Shown here piece by piece: positions 1-8,994 of a stretch of 64,000 bases of DNA. This DNA is from Shewanella sp. KT0246. GTDB lineage: Bacteria; Pseudomonadota; Gammaproteobacteria; Enterobacterales; Shewanellaceae. The DNA lies in contig NZ_BPEV01000024.1 in NCBI RefSeq assembly GCF_019654955.1, positions 25,681 through 89,680 on the forward strand, in the 5' to 3' direction. The position numbers were made by a program, and so were the translations under genes. The notes below the pieces were generated by a model. It was given only the letters and a program-made list of their open reading frames with translations. It had not been told where the DNA came from and ran no database searches. The stretch's first letter is position 1. Every line of letters starts with the position of its first letter.

Positions 1-468
1 AGTTTCTTGTGCATAAGAAGAAAAAGACTTGGTATTAACATTTGCTTTACCGACTTTTATATCGAACTGAGGGACAATAGCTAAATAACTATTCTTCTTG
101 TCACCATAGGTTATCTCATCAAAAGTTTCATACGGACCAGAATAGGTGAAACCTTTACGTGTGATTAGAGTTTCAACACCATTTTGGAATGCACTTCTTA
201 CCTTTTCATTATATTGACCACGAATATTCACAAAATCATTAGAACGAGGACTTGATTGTACTATTCCAAATGGACTTTGAGTTGTAGTACGCTGCTCATA
301 GGCAGTAAATGCGCCCCCAGGCTTAACTATTGCAATTTTCTTATCGACAGATTCTTGTTGTGCACCAAAATCAAAATTTGTATCTACGACTCCAGATTCC
401 TTTTTTACTGGAATTGCAGAGCAAGCAGTAAGTGATAATACCGCTAGAGTTAAAACTAATTTTTTCAT
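1..468 (-). CDS. HpaA-like lipoprotein (partial, runs off left edge)
   Basis: The first 156 codons are visible, with the ATG at 468-466; the 3' end lies outside the window. The N-terminus is a lipoprotein signal (KK, hydrophobic stretch, lipobox LTAC with Cys16), so the product should be membrane-anchored. After the signal, the stretches DKKIAIVKPG, YNEKVRSAFQNGVETLI and KKNSYLAIVP resemble the pattern of the HpaA (neuraminyllactose-binding hemagglutinin) family: a DEKILLLRP-like strand, a long helix, then a KxGYLAV-like strand. That assignment rests on remembered family sequence and is moderate. Function outside Helicobacter is not established. It is divergent from tusA, with a parS-like site between them. 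Confidence 0.6.
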   Translation of the reverse strand, partial: MKKLVLTLAVLSLTACSAIPVKKESGVVDTNFDFGAQQESVDKKIAIVKPGGAFTAYEQRTTTQSPFGIVQSSPRSNDFVNIRGQYNEKVRSAFQNGVETLITRKGFTYSGPYETFDEITYGDKKNSYLAIVPQFDIKVGKANVNTKSFSSYAQET

Positions 469-856
469 GAAATATATTCCTTTATTTTAAAATAACAAGC
501 AGATGACATATTACATCACAACCATTAACACTTATAGGCGAGCATTATATTTAACACATAAAATTCATACACTTATGACACACCATAAAGTGTAAAACTC
601 TATATATTTATCGAGTTTGATTAATATATCCAAAAAATCACGAATGAATAAAATTAAATCCCGTATCACCCACCATTAAGTGATAGCAAACAAAAACGAA
701 ACAATTTGTATCAATAGCTAAAAAGCATGTTTCACGTGGAACATGCTGTCTTAGTTCACGAAATACTAATAAAGCCTAAGATAGCCACTTGCAACACTCA
801 TTAAGCAGAGTAAAATTAGCGCAATTAATGTCAGTCAGTCGTATATAAGAGTTGGT
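469..856. other. Intergenic region, lipoprotein gene to tusA
   Basis: This 388-bp AT-rich spacer separates divergent genes and must hold both promoters. The one clear element is the parS-like 16-mer at 728-743. No convincing small reading frame or RNA gene was seen. Confidence 0.6.
728..743. other. parS-like site 1
   Basis: The sequence TGTTTCACGTGGAACA fits the ParB-binding consensus TGTTNCACGTGNAACA exactly. Its flanks extend the dyad to 24 bp (724-747), with a single mismatched pair. ParA and ParB are encoded at 35.5-37.2 kb. Assignment as parS is from motif match only. Confidence 0.8.
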
Positions 857-1102
857 ATGAGCGAAATTTTTTCTACAGCAGAGCATCACCTAGATGCACT
901 TGGTTTGCGTTGTCCAGAACCTGTAATGATGATCCGTAAAACAGTCCGGAAAATGGCTGAAGGTGAAACCTTGTTGATCACTGCTGACGACCCTGCAACT
1001 ACCAGAGATATCCCAAGTTTTTGTGAATTTATGGATCACACACTGATTGCAAGTGACACTGAACAAACGCCATATAAATATATGATCAAAAAAGGACTTT
1101 AA
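857..1102 (+). CDS. tusA: Sulfur carrier protein TusA
   Basis: An 81-residue cytoplasmic sulfur carrier of the TusA/SirA family. In the known pathway TusA accepts persulfide sulfur from IscS and passes it on for 2-thiouridine formation in tRNA wobble positions. The diagnostic CPxP motif is present as LRCPEPVMM (Cys19), the active-site cysteine that carries the persulfide. Length matches E. coli TusA. It ends 2 bp before the MOSC protein gene, so the two are probably co-transcribed; a shared sulfur role is plausible but inferred. Location near the origin is common in gammaproteobacteria. Confidence 0.95.
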   Translation: MSEIFSTAEHHLDALGLRCPEPVMMIRKTVRKMAEGETLLITADDPATTRDIPSFCEFMDHTLIASDTEQTPYKYMIKKGL

Positions 1103-1104
1103 TC

Positions 1105-1545
1105 ATGTCGACACTCAAAGCTATTGCTTACAAAACCGCAAAAAAAGGCCAAATGAATCCAGTATTTTGCGCCAACGTAAGCCTGCTCAAAGGTGTTGAA
1201 AATGATGTATTTGGTCGTCCAGGTAAGCGTCAAGTCACTGTGATGTCATTAGAACAATGGCAAACAGCTTGTCAGGAAATTAAAGCTGATTTAGATTGGC
1301 TAACTCGCCGCGCTAATATTTTAATAGATAACTATCAATTTAGCGTTGCAGATGTAGGTAAACACATTTCTATTGGTAATGATGTGACCTTACTTATCAC
1401 TGGTGAAACAGATCCTTGCGCCAAGATGGAAATGGCTCATTCTGGATTAGAGAAAGCGCTACAACCATACTGGCGTGGTGGCGTAACCTGTAAAGTTGTC
1501 AGTGAAGGCTTAATTCAGGTTGATGATAAAGTAACGATTACCTAG
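1105..1545 (+). CDS. MOSC domain-containing protein
   Basis: A 146-residue protein matching the core of MOSC domains (molybdenum cofactor sulfurase C-terminal, YiiM-like). Visible family features are the early GRPGKRQVTVMSLE strand, then VGKHISIGNDVTLLITGETDPCAKM with the conserved Cys after the beta hairpin, then WRGGVTCKVVSEGLIQVDD near the end. MOSC proteins are thought to bind sulfur or molybdenum cofactor through that cysteine; the substrate of this one cannot be told from sequence. It starts 2 bp after tusA and probably shares its transcript. Confidence 0.8.
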   Translation: MSTLKAIAYKTAKKGQMNPVFCANVSLLKGVENDVFGRPGKRQVTVMSLEQWQTACQEIKADLDWLTRRANILIDNYQFSVADVGKHISIGNDVTLLITGETDPCAKMEMAHSGLEKALQPYWRGGVTCKVVSEGLIQVDDKVTIT

Positions 1546-1962
1546 CCTAGGATGCCTCTTTGAAGAGGCATATAAATCTACCCCATTTTTATGCTGCAAC
1601 TTATTACAAAATATAGATCGTAAGTACTCCATTCTAGAGCAATAATATTTCTTATAAATTACACTTCAGAAGTAACATAGACACATCGCCTAAAAAGGCT
1701 GCTTATCTTGGCAGTACTTAACAAGTTTTTTTGTTACTTGCCAAATATAAAACTTTGCCCAAACGAAACCAAGTAACTGAATCTTCTAAAGTCGGCTTTT
1801 TGATTTACCCCACCTATGACTGTCATCATTTGAAACAGAATAAATGTTTAGTTATTGCCAAATATGTGCGATAAATATCATCAGTTTTTTAACTATCAAA
1901 CAACACTCAATTGATAAAAGTGTAACTCTACCTATAACGATAATCATAATAACGGACTGTGC
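1546..1962. other. Intergenic region before the amidohydrolase gene
   Basis: This 417-bp gap begins with a hairpin at 1552-1571 (ATGCCTCTT, 2-nt loop, AAGAGGCAT) just after the MOSC stop codon. It has no strong following T-run, so it is only a possible terminator. Near the right end lies a Fur-box-like sequence at 1933-1951. The rest shows no gene I can support. Confidence 0.5.
1933..1951. promoter_or_regulatory. Possible Fur box
   Basis: TATAACGATAATCATAATA matches 15 of 19 positions of the classical Fur consensus and ends 11 bp before the ATG of the amidohydrolase. In AT-rich DNA such matches arise by chance, so iron control is a hypothesis. Confidence 0.35.
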
Positions 1963-4900
1963 ATGTTTACCTCAAAAATAAAACCACTCTATACCGCGAT
2001 GGCGCTGAGTTTAGCCAGTGCTTCGCTTGCTGTTAACGCCACAGAAGAAACTGAAAAATGGCAAGTTAACGCTCCTGCAAACGCACCTTTAGAAAAACTA
2101 CAGATTGATGTTACCGAAGGCACGTGGATGAATATCAGTGTTTCTCCTGACGGGAAAACCATTGTGTTTGATTTACTAGGTGACATATACCAAATGCCAA
2201 TCAGTGGCGGGGAAGCAAAAAAGCTAGCTTCTGGAATTGCTTGGCAAATGCAACCTGTCTACAGCCCAGATGGAAAGCAAATAGCGTTCACATCTGATGA
2301 AGACGGCGGCGATAATATTTGGGTAATGAATGCTGATGGTAGCAATCAACGTGCAGTAACCTCTGAAACATTCCGTTTATTAAACAGCCCCGCATGGAGC
2401 CCTGACTCACAATACTTGGTTGCACGTAAACACTTTACTGCAAGCCGAAGCTTAGGTGCTGGTGAAGTTTGGATGTATCACGTAGCTGGTGGTGAAGGTG
2501 TTAAATTAACTGAACGCCCTAATGATCAAAAAGATTTAGGTGAGCCAGCTTATTCGCCTGATGGCCGATATATCTACTTCAGCCAAGATGCTACACCGGG
2601 TAAAACATTCCACTACTCAAAAGATTCGGTTAAAGGCATTTATAAAATTAAGCGCTACGATACTCAAACCGGTGATATTGAAGTATTAATTGAAGGCACT
2701 GGTGGTGCAATTCGCCCAACGCCAAGTCCAGATGGAACTAAACTCGCTTACATCAAGCGCGATGGTTTCCAATCAACACTGTATTTACTGGACTTAAAGT
2801 CAGGTAAACATACTAAACTTTACGGTGACCTTGACCGCGACATGCAAGAAACATGGGCTATTCACGGCGTTTACCCAACCATGTCATGGACACAAGACAA
2901 TGAAGAGATTGTTTTCTGGGCCAAAGGTAAAATAAACAAACTAAACGTTGAGGACCAAGAAGTTGAGAATATTCCTTTCTCCGTCAAAACAGAACTGGAT
3001 GTCCAACCTTCTGTACGCTTTACTCAAAACCTTGACCAAGACGAGTTTGATGTAAAAATGCTGCGTATGGCGCAAGTATCACCTAATGGCGAAAAGGTAG
3101 TATTTGAAGCATTAGGTAAACTTTGGATCCGTGACATTGAAGATGGTAAACAAAAACGTTTAACTCGTTTAGATGACGATATTAATGAGCTTTTCCCACA
3201 ATGGTCTCGCGATGGGAAAAATATTGTATTTACAACTTGGAATGATCAAGACCAAGGAACTGTCAGCATTGTTAGTGCTAAAGGCGGACGCAGTAAAGAA
3301 TTGACCAGCGAGCCGGGTAAATATGTAGAGCCAACCTTTTCTCCTGATGGCAAAGTTGTTGTATACCGTAAAGCTAAAGGCGGATACGTGACACCTCGAA
3401 CTTGGTCGCAAGAGCCTGGTTTGTATAAAGTTGATATAAAGAAAAAGAAAAACATCAAAATTACAGCTAGTGGCTACCAACCTCAGTTCGGTGCAGATTC
3501 AAAACGTGTTTTCTTTATGGATTATGGTGAGACACCTGAACTATCGTCAATTAGCTTAGACGGCTTCGAAAAACGCACCCATTACACCAGTGAACATGCA
3601 ACAGAGTTTCGTGTATCGCCTAACGGTGAACATTTAGCTTTCTCTGAACGTTTCCGTGTTTACGTTACTCCATTTGCTAAGCACGGTGAAACGGTTCGTA
3701 TAAGCCCTAAAGCAACCAACCTTCCTGTAACTCAATTAAGTGTCCGTGCTGGCGAGAGCATAAGTTGGAATAATAAGAGCAATGAACTTTATTGGACTCT
3801 TGGGCCTGACTTATATCAAGCCGCTGTTGATACTCAATATGCTAAGACTGAAGATGAAATAAAACCAACAGTCACTGCTATTGGTTTTAAAGAAAAGGCA
3901 GATGTTCCACGTGGAACAATCGCCTTTGTTGGCGGTAAAGTTATTACCATGGAAAATGATCAAGTCATTGAAAATGGTGTAGTCATCGTTACTGACAATA
4001 AGATTGTTAGTGTTGGTGATGCTAGCGTAACCATACCGAAAGGTGCACAGGTTATCGATATTAAAGGTAAAACTTTGATGCCTGGTTTATTCGATGCTCA
4101 CGCTCATGGTGGTCAAGCTGACGATGAAATCATACCTCAACAAAACTGGCAGTTATACTCTGGTCTATCGTTAGGCGTTACAGCAATTCATGATCCATCA
4201 AATGATACGACTGAAATCTTTGCAGCATCTGAGCAGCAAAAGGCAGGCAATATTGTCGGCCCACGTATATTCTCAACGGGTACCATTCTATATGGTGCAA
4301 ATGCTCCAGGATATACGTCTCATGTCGACTCGTTAGATGATGCTAAATTTCACTTAGAGCGATTAAAGAAAGTCGGTGCTTTTAGTGTGAAGAGTTATAA
4401 CCAACCACGTCGTAACCAACGTCAACAAGTCATTCAAGCTGCACGTGAATTAGAAATGATGGTTGTGCCTGAAGGCGGAAGCTTACTACAACATAACTTA
4501 TCAATGATTGCTGATGGTCATACAACTATCGAGCATTCACTTCCTGCTGGTTCAATCTACAGTGATATTAAGCAGTTTTGGAGTCAAACAGAAGTTGCCT
4601 ATACACCTACTCTAGTTGTTGCCTACGGTGGTATTTCAGGTGAACACTATTGGTATGATAAGACCGATGTTTGGGCTCACCCTCGCCTAAGCATGTATGT
4701 ACCAAGTGATATATTGAATGCTCGTTCGATGCGCAGAACTAAAGCACCAGATGCGCATTACAATCATTTCAATGTTGCTCGTGTAGCCAATGAACTTAAT
4801 GACATTGGAATCCATCCAAATATCGGTGCTCATGGTCAACGTGAAGGCTTAGCCGCACATTGGGAAATGTGGATGTTTGCCCAAGGTGGTATGAGCAATA

Positions 4901-5151
4901 TGGACGTACTTAAAACAGCTACGATTAATCCAGCTAAAACCTTTGGTATGGACCATCAAATAGGTTCAATTAAAGCAGGTAAATTGGCTGACTTAATTGT
5001 CATTGATGGCAATCCATTAGAAGATATTCGCACTACGGATAAAGTCACTTACACTATGGCTAACGGTAAATTATATAACGCTGAAACCATGGATCAGTTA
5101 AATGGTGAAGAGATAAAACGTAAGCCATTTTTCTTTGAAACTGTTAAATAG
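1963..5151 (+). CDS. Exported TolB-like beta-propeller / amidohydrolase fusion protein
   Basis: A 1062-residue secreted protein. Residues 1-26 form a Sec signal peptide ending near VNA. Residues from about 40 to 620 hold repeated PD40/WD40-type blades marked by SPDG, SPDS and SPNG turns followed by IVF or IAF strands, as in TolB. From about residue 650 it is an amidohydrolase: FVGGKVITM opening strand, the metal-binding pair His713-x-His715 in LFDAHAHGG, a later EHS motif (His858) and GAHGQ (His957), and the closing GKLADLIVIDGNP strand. Family members are periplasmic or extracellular hydrolases of largely unknown substrate. A parS-like 16-mer is embedded at 3903-3918 and a second forms the terminator. 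The gene is monocistronic. Confidence 0.85.
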   Translation: MFTSKIKPLYTAMALSLASASLAVNATEETEKWQVNAPANAPLEKLQIDVTEGTWMNISVSPDGKTIVFDLLGDIYQMPISGGEAKKLASGIAWQMQPVYSPDGKQIAFTSDEDGGDNIWVMNADGSNQRAVTSETFRLLNSPAWSPDSQYLVARKHFTASRSLGAGEVWMYHVAGGEGVKLTERPNDQKDLGEPAYSPDGRYIYFSQDATPGKTFHYSKDSVKGIYKIKRYDTQTGDIEVLIEGTGGAIRPTPSPDGTKLAYIKRDGFQSTLYLLDLKSGKHTKLYGDLDRDMQETWAIHGVYPTMSWTQDNEEIVFWAKGKINKLNVEDQEVENIPFSVKTELDVQPSVRFTQNLDQDEFDVKMLRMAQVSPNGEKVVFEALGKLWIRDIEDGKQKRLTRLDDDINELFPQWSRDGKNIVFTTWNDQDQGTVSIVSAKGGRSKELTSEPGKYVEPTFSPDGKVVVYRKAKGGYVTPRTWSQEPGLYKVDIKKKKNIKITASGYQPQFGADSKRVFFMDYGETPELSSISLDGFEKRTHYTSEHATEFRVSPNGEHLAFSERFRVYVTPFAKHGETVRISPKATNLPVTQLSVRAGESISWNNKSNELYWTLGPDLYQAAVDTQYAKTEDEIKPTVTAIGFKEKADVPRGTIAFVGGKVITMENDQVIENGVVIVTDNKIVSVGDASVTIPKGAQVIDIKGKTLMPGLFDAHAHGGQADDEIIPQQNWQLYSGLSLGVTAIHDPSNDTTEIFAASEQQKAGNIVGPRIFSTGTILYGANAPGYTSHVDSLDDAKFHLERLKKVGAFSVKSYNQPRRNQRQQVIQAARELEMMVVPEGGSLLQHNLSMIADGHTTIEHSLPAGSIYSDIKQFWSQTEVAYTPTLVVAYGGISGEHYWYDKTDVWAHPRLSMYVPSDILNARSMRRTKAPDAHYNHFNVARVANELNDIGIHPNIGAHGQREGLAAHWEMWMFAQGGMSNMDVLKTATINPAKTFGMDHQIGSIKAGKLADLIVIDGNPLEDIRTTDKVTYTMANGKLYNAETMDQLNGEEIKRKPFFFETVK
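3903..3918. other. parS-like site 2, inside the amidohydrolase gene
   Basis: A perfect 16-bp palindrome TGTTCCACGTGGAACA lies within the coding frame, encoding DVPRGTI at the junction between the propeller and the hydrolase domain. It matches the ParB-binding consensus exactly. Confidence 0.85.
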
Positions 5152-5173
5152 CTTAACCTGTAGCTATTAATTT

Positions 5174-5210
5174 AAAAGGGATGTTCCACGTGGAACATCC
5201 CTTTTTTTAT
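5174..5210. terminator. Bidirectional terminator built from a perfect palindrome
   Basis: Positions 5174-5205 form a perfect 32-bp palindrome (16-bp arms, AAAAGGGATGTTCCAC and its complement), followed by a T-run on the plus strand and with an A-run giving U's on the minus strand. It lies between the convergent amidohydrolase and tag genes and can end transcription from both. Its centre is a parS-like site. Confidence 0.85.
5182..5197. other. parS-like site 3, inside the terminator
   Basis: TGTTCCACGTGGAACA, identical to site 2, sits at the exact centre of the terminator palindrome. Motif match to the ParB consensus is perfect; ParB binding has not been shown. Confidence 0.85.
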
Positions 5211-5232
5211 TACTAGTGACATATTTTAAATA

Positions 5233-5793
5233 TCACTTTCCATAGCGAAAACAATCTGTTGTATGATCGTTAACCATACCTACCGCTTGCATAAATGCAT
5301 AACAAATCGTTGGTCCAACAAAGTTAAAGCCGAGCTTTTTAAGTGCTTTTGACATCGCTTCTGATTCAACAGTTTGTGCTGGAACTTCTGACATTGAACT
5401 GAAATGATTAACCTTAGGCTTACCACCAACGAAATCCCATAAGAAAGTAGAGAAGTCATTGCCTGCATCTACAAAGGCCAAATATGCTTTAGCATTTATA
5501 ATTATAGAATTGACCTTCAAACGATTTCTAACAATCCCTGGATTTAACAGCAGTTGTTCTACTTTCTCATCGTCAAAAGTAGCAATAATCTTAGGGTCAA
5601 AATTGGCGAACAAAGCTTGGTAATTATGCTGCTTTTTTAAAATGGTAATCCATGACAGTCCCGCTTGCTGTCCATCAAGGCATAACTTCTCAAATAGCTC
5701 GATAGAATCATAAACTGGCCTTCCCCAAACATTATCGTGATAATCGATATAAAGAGAGTCATTACTTAACCAAGCACAACGTTTCTGATCCAT
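5233..5793 (-). CDS. tag: DNA-3-methyladenine glycosylase I
   Basis: A 186-residue base-excision repair enzyme that removes 3-methyladenine from alkylated DNA. The sequence follows E. coli Tag closely: RCAWLSNDSLYIDYHDNVWG at the start, LCLDGQQAGLSWITILKK containing the catalytic-site Glu/Trp region, GIVRNRLKV, and the zinc-binding C-terminal part GPTICYAFMQAVGMVNDH. I chose the ATG at 5793; an in-frame TTG at 5811 would add six residues not seen in homologs. No strong Shine-Dalgarno is visible. It is divergent from glyQ. Confidence 0.92.
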   Translation of the reverse strand: MDQKRCAWLSNDSLYIDYHDNVWGRPVYDSIELFEKLCLDGQQAGLSWITILKKQHNYQALFANFDPKIIATFDDEKVEQLLLNPGIVRNRLKVNSIIINAKAYLAFVDAGNDFSTFLWDFVGGKPKVNHFSSMSEVPAQTVESEAMSKALKKLGFNFVGPTICYAFMQAVGMVNDHTTDCFRYGK

Positions 5794-5913
5794 TTGTATT
5801 GCCCATTTCAATTTTTAGTCTCTACGTTAAAAAATAACCTACATCTGTATTAATCTACAAGGTATAATCAAAACCATTTTCTATTTTTAGCCTCAACCAG
5901 TAGATAAGCGGAC

Positions 5914-6819
5914 ATGACGACGAAACACGACGTAAAGACATTCCAGGGCTTCATTATGACCCTGCAGGAATACTGGGCGCAGCAAGGTTGCGCAATCGTT
6001 CAACCATTAGACATGGAAGTGGGTGCAGGCACTTTCCACCCGATGACATTTTTACGTTCATTAGGCCCAGAGCCAATGAGCAGTGCTTACGTGCAACCAT
6101 GTCGTCGACCTACAGATGGTCGCTATGGTGAAAACCCTAACCGACTTCAACATTACTACCAATTCCAAGTAGTGCTTAAGCCTTCTCCAAGTAACATCCA
6201 AGAGCTATATCTTGGCTCATTAGAAGCGCTTGGTGTTGATATGGGCGTTCATGACGTTCGTTTTGTTGAAGACAACTGGGAATCGCCAACACTTGGTGCT
6301 TGGGGTTTAGGTTGGGAAGTCTGGTTAAATGGCATGGAAGTGTCGCAATTTACCTACTTCCAACAAGTTGGTGGCTTAGAATGTAAGCCAGTAACTGGTG
6401 AAATCACTTACGGTTTAGAGCGTCTTGCGATGTATATCCAAGAAGTCGACAGCGTATACGACCTTGTCTGGACTGACGGCCCTATGGGTAAAGTCATGTA
6501 CGGTGACATTTTCCATCAAAATGAAGTTGAGCAATCAACGTATAACTTCGAACATGCTGATGTTGAAGTGCTATTTAAGCAATTTGATGACTGTGAAAAA
6601 GCCTGTCAAAAACTGTTAGCGCTTGAAAAACCGCTACCATTACCAGCTTATGAGCAAGTAATGAAAGCCTCGCACGCATTTAACTTACTCGATGCCCGCC
6701 ATGCTATTTCAGTTACTGAACGCCAACGTTATATCTTACGTGTTCGTACTATGGCAAAAGGTGTTGCAGAATCTTATTACCAAGCACGTGAAGCGCTTGG
6801 TTTCCCAATGTGTAAGTAG
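5914..6819 (+). CDS. glyQ: Glycyl-tRNA synthetase alpha subunit
   Basis: A 301-residue class II aminoacyl-tRNA synthetase subunit that forms glycyl-adenylate and, with GlyS, charges tRNA-Gly as an alpha2beta2 enzyme in the cytoplasm. The family start is clear: [17 protein letters not shown], then [18 protein letters not shown] and the motif 2 region [18 protein letters not shown]. Length matches E. coli GlyQ. It is followed after 9 bp by glyS, so the pair forms one operon, ending at the strong terminator after glyS. Confidence 0.97.
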   Translation: MTTKHDVKTFQGFIMTLQEYWAQQGCAIVQPLDMEVGAGTFHPMTFLRSLGPEPMSSAYVQPCRRPTDGRYGENPNRLQHYYQFQVVLKPSPSNIQELYLGSLEALGVDMGVHDVRFVEDNWESPTLGAWGLGWEVWLNGMEVSQFTYFQQVGGLECKPVTGEITYGLERLAMYIQEVDSVYDLVWTDGPMGKVMYGDIFHQNEVEQSTYNFEHADVEVLFKQFDDCEKACQKLLALEKPLPLPAYEQVMKASHAFNLLDARHAISVTERQRYILRVRTMAKGVAESYYQAREALGFPMCK

Positions 6820-6828
6820 AGGTAGAAT

Positions 6829-8898
6829 ATGAACGTTGAAAACTTACTCATTGAAGTGGGTACTGAAGAATTACCGCCAAAAGCATTACGTAAACTGGCA
6901 GAATCATTTCTTGCTAACTTTACTGAAGAGCTAACTAAAGCTGAGTTAGCTTATGAAAATGCAACTTGGTATGCGGCGCCTCGCCGTTTAGCAATTAGTG
7001 TTGAACAACTTGCTGTTGCGCAAGCTGACAAAGTGGTTGAGAAACGCGGACCTGCAGTTGCTCAAGCATTTGACGCTGAAGGAAACCCAACTAAAGCCGC
7101 TATGGGCTGGGCTCGTGGTAACGGAATCACTGTTGAACAAGCTGACCGTCTAAAAACAGACAAGGGCGAATGGTTATTACACCAAGCTAAAGTGGTTGGT
7201 GTTGAAACCAAGTCTTTAATTGCTGCAATGGCACAAAAGTCTTTAGATAAATTACCTATCCCTAAACCAATGCGTTGGGGTAGTAATACAACACAATTTA
7301 TCCGCCCAGTTCATACTGTCACTATGCTTTTAGGTGATGAACTCGTTGCTGGTGAATTGTTAGGTATCGAATCAGCTCGCACTATTCGTGGTCATCGTTT
7401 CATGGGTGTTGATACCTTTGAATTAGATCATGCAGACAACTACTTAACTGAACTTGAAACGCAGGGTAAAGTATTAGCTGATTACCAACGTCGTAAAGAC
7501 ATCATTAAAGAAAATGCAGAAATAGCTGCCAAAGAAATTGGCGGCGTTGCAGAGCTTGAAGATGACTTACTTGAAGAAGTAACCGCATTAGTTGAATGGC
7601 CTGTTGTGTTAACAGCAAGCTTTGAAGAAAAGTTCTTAGATGTTCCTGCTGAAGCTTTGGTTTACACCATGAAAGGCGATCAAAAATACTTCCCAGTATT
7701 TGATAAAGCAGGCCAACTATTACCAAATTTTATCTTTGTGACTAACATTGAGTCTAAAGATCCTCAGCAGATTATTTCAGGTAACGAAAAAGTGGTTCGC
7801 CCTCGTCTTGCCGATGCTGAATTCTTCTTTGAAACTGATAAAAAACAGTCATTAGAAACTCGTCTAGCCAGCTTAGAGTCTGTTGTTTTCCAAAAACAAT
7901 TAGGCACGATTAAAGCTCGCGTTGAGCGTATCTCTGCAATGGCTGGTTTCATTGCCACCAGCATTAACGCTAATAGCGAAGAAGCCGCTCGTGCAGGCTT
8001 ACTGTCTAAATCTGACCTAATGACCAACATGGTGATGGAGTTTACTGATCTTCAAGGCACTATGGGCATGCATTACGCACGCTTAGATGGTGAAACTGAA
8101 GCTGTTGCAGTTGCCTTAGCTGAACAATACAAGCCTAAGTTCTCTGGCGATACTGTGCCAACAGCACCGATTTCTATCTGTGTCGCGTTAGCTGAAAAAC
8201 TCGATACTTTAGTGGGTATTTTTGGTATTGGGCAAGCACCTAAGGGCGCAGCAGATCCATTCGCACTTCGTCGTGCAGCTATCGGTATTTTACGTCTTTG
8301 TTTAGAAAACAACTTACCGCTAGATTTAGTTGATTTAATTGCTAAAGCAAAAGAATTACACGGTGAAAACCTAACTAACGAAAACGTATCTGAACAGGTT
8401 CTTGAGTTCTTTATGGGCCGTTTCCGTTCTTGGTATCAAGATCAAGGTGTAGGCGTTGACGTTATTCTCGCTGTACTAGCACGTAAACCAACTGCACCTG
8501 CTGATTTTGAAAGCCGCATTAAAGCTGTGGCTCACTTTAGAACGTTAGAGCAAGCATCAGCTCTTGCTGCTGCTAATAAGCGTGTATCTAACATCTTGGC
8601 TAAAGTTGAAGGCGAAATCCCATCTACTATTGATTCTGGGCTTCTCGTTGAAAGTGCTGAGAAAGCATTAGCTGAAAAGTTAGCTGAACTGCAACCACAA
8701 CTTGCACCATTATTTGCTGCAGCAAACTATCAACAAGCATTAGATCTTCTTGCTGGTTTACGTGAAAGCGTTGATACCTTCTTCGAAGATGTAATGGTTA
8801 TGGCAGATGATGCAGCACTTAAGAATAACCGTTTAGCACTTCTTAATAGTCTACGTGAGCAATTCTTACATGCCGCTGATATTTCATTATTACAATAA
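6829..8898 (+). CDS. glyS: Glycyl-tRNA synthetase beta subunit
   Basis: A 689-residue protein with the canonical start [19 protein letters not shown] and the conserved [17 protein letters not shown] and [16 protein letters not shown] segments. The C-terminal part contains an HD-like region (GTMGMHYAR) and an anticodon-binding helical domain ([14 protein letters not shown]). It provides tRNA-Gly recognition for the GlyQ catalytic subunit. Length and order agree with E. coli. Confidence 0.97.
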   Translation: MNVENLLIEVGTEELPPKALRKLAESFLANFTEELTKAELAYENATWYAAPRRLAISVEQLAVAQADKVVEKRGPAVAQAFDAEGNPTKAAMGWARGNGITVEQADRLKTDKGEWLLHQAKVVGVETKSLIAAMAQKSLDKLPIPKPMRWGSNTTQFIRPVHTVTMLLGDELVAGELLGIESARTIRGHRFMGVDTFELDHADNYLTELETQGKVLADYQRRKDIIKENAEIAAKEIGGVAELEDDLLEEVTALVEWPVVLTASFEEKFLDVPAEALVYTMKGDQKYFPVFDKAGQLLPNFIFVTNIESKDPQQIISGNEKVVRPRLADAEFFFETDKKQSLETRLASLESVVFQKQLGTIKARVERISAMAGFIATSINANSEEAARAGLLSKSDLMTNMVMEFTDLQGTMGMHYARLDGETEAVAVALAEQYKPKFSGDTVPTAPISICVALAEKLDTLVGIFGIGQAPKGAADPFALRRAAIGILRLCLENNLPLDLVDLIAKAKELHGENLTNENVSEQVLEFFMGRFRSWYQDQGVGVDVILAVLARKPTAPADFESRIKAVAHFRTLEQASALAAANKRVSNILAKVEGEIPSTIDSGLLVESAEKALAEKLAELQPQLAPLFAAANYQQALDLLAGLRESVDTFFEDVMVMADDAALKNNRLALLNSLREQFLHAADISLLQ

Positions 8899-8923
8899 TG
8901 ATATCTGAGTCATCACAACAAAA

Positions 8924-8947
8924 GCGCGCCTTATGGCGCGTTTTTTT
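8924..8947 (+). terminator. Terminator after glyQS
   Basis: A GC-rich hairpin (CGCGCC, TTAT loop, GGCGCG) is followed directly by seven T's, typical of rho-independent termination. Confidence 0.9.
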
Positions 8948-8994
8948 ATGGCTAACATCAGTGTAGATTAAATGAACATCCAACTAAAGTTACA

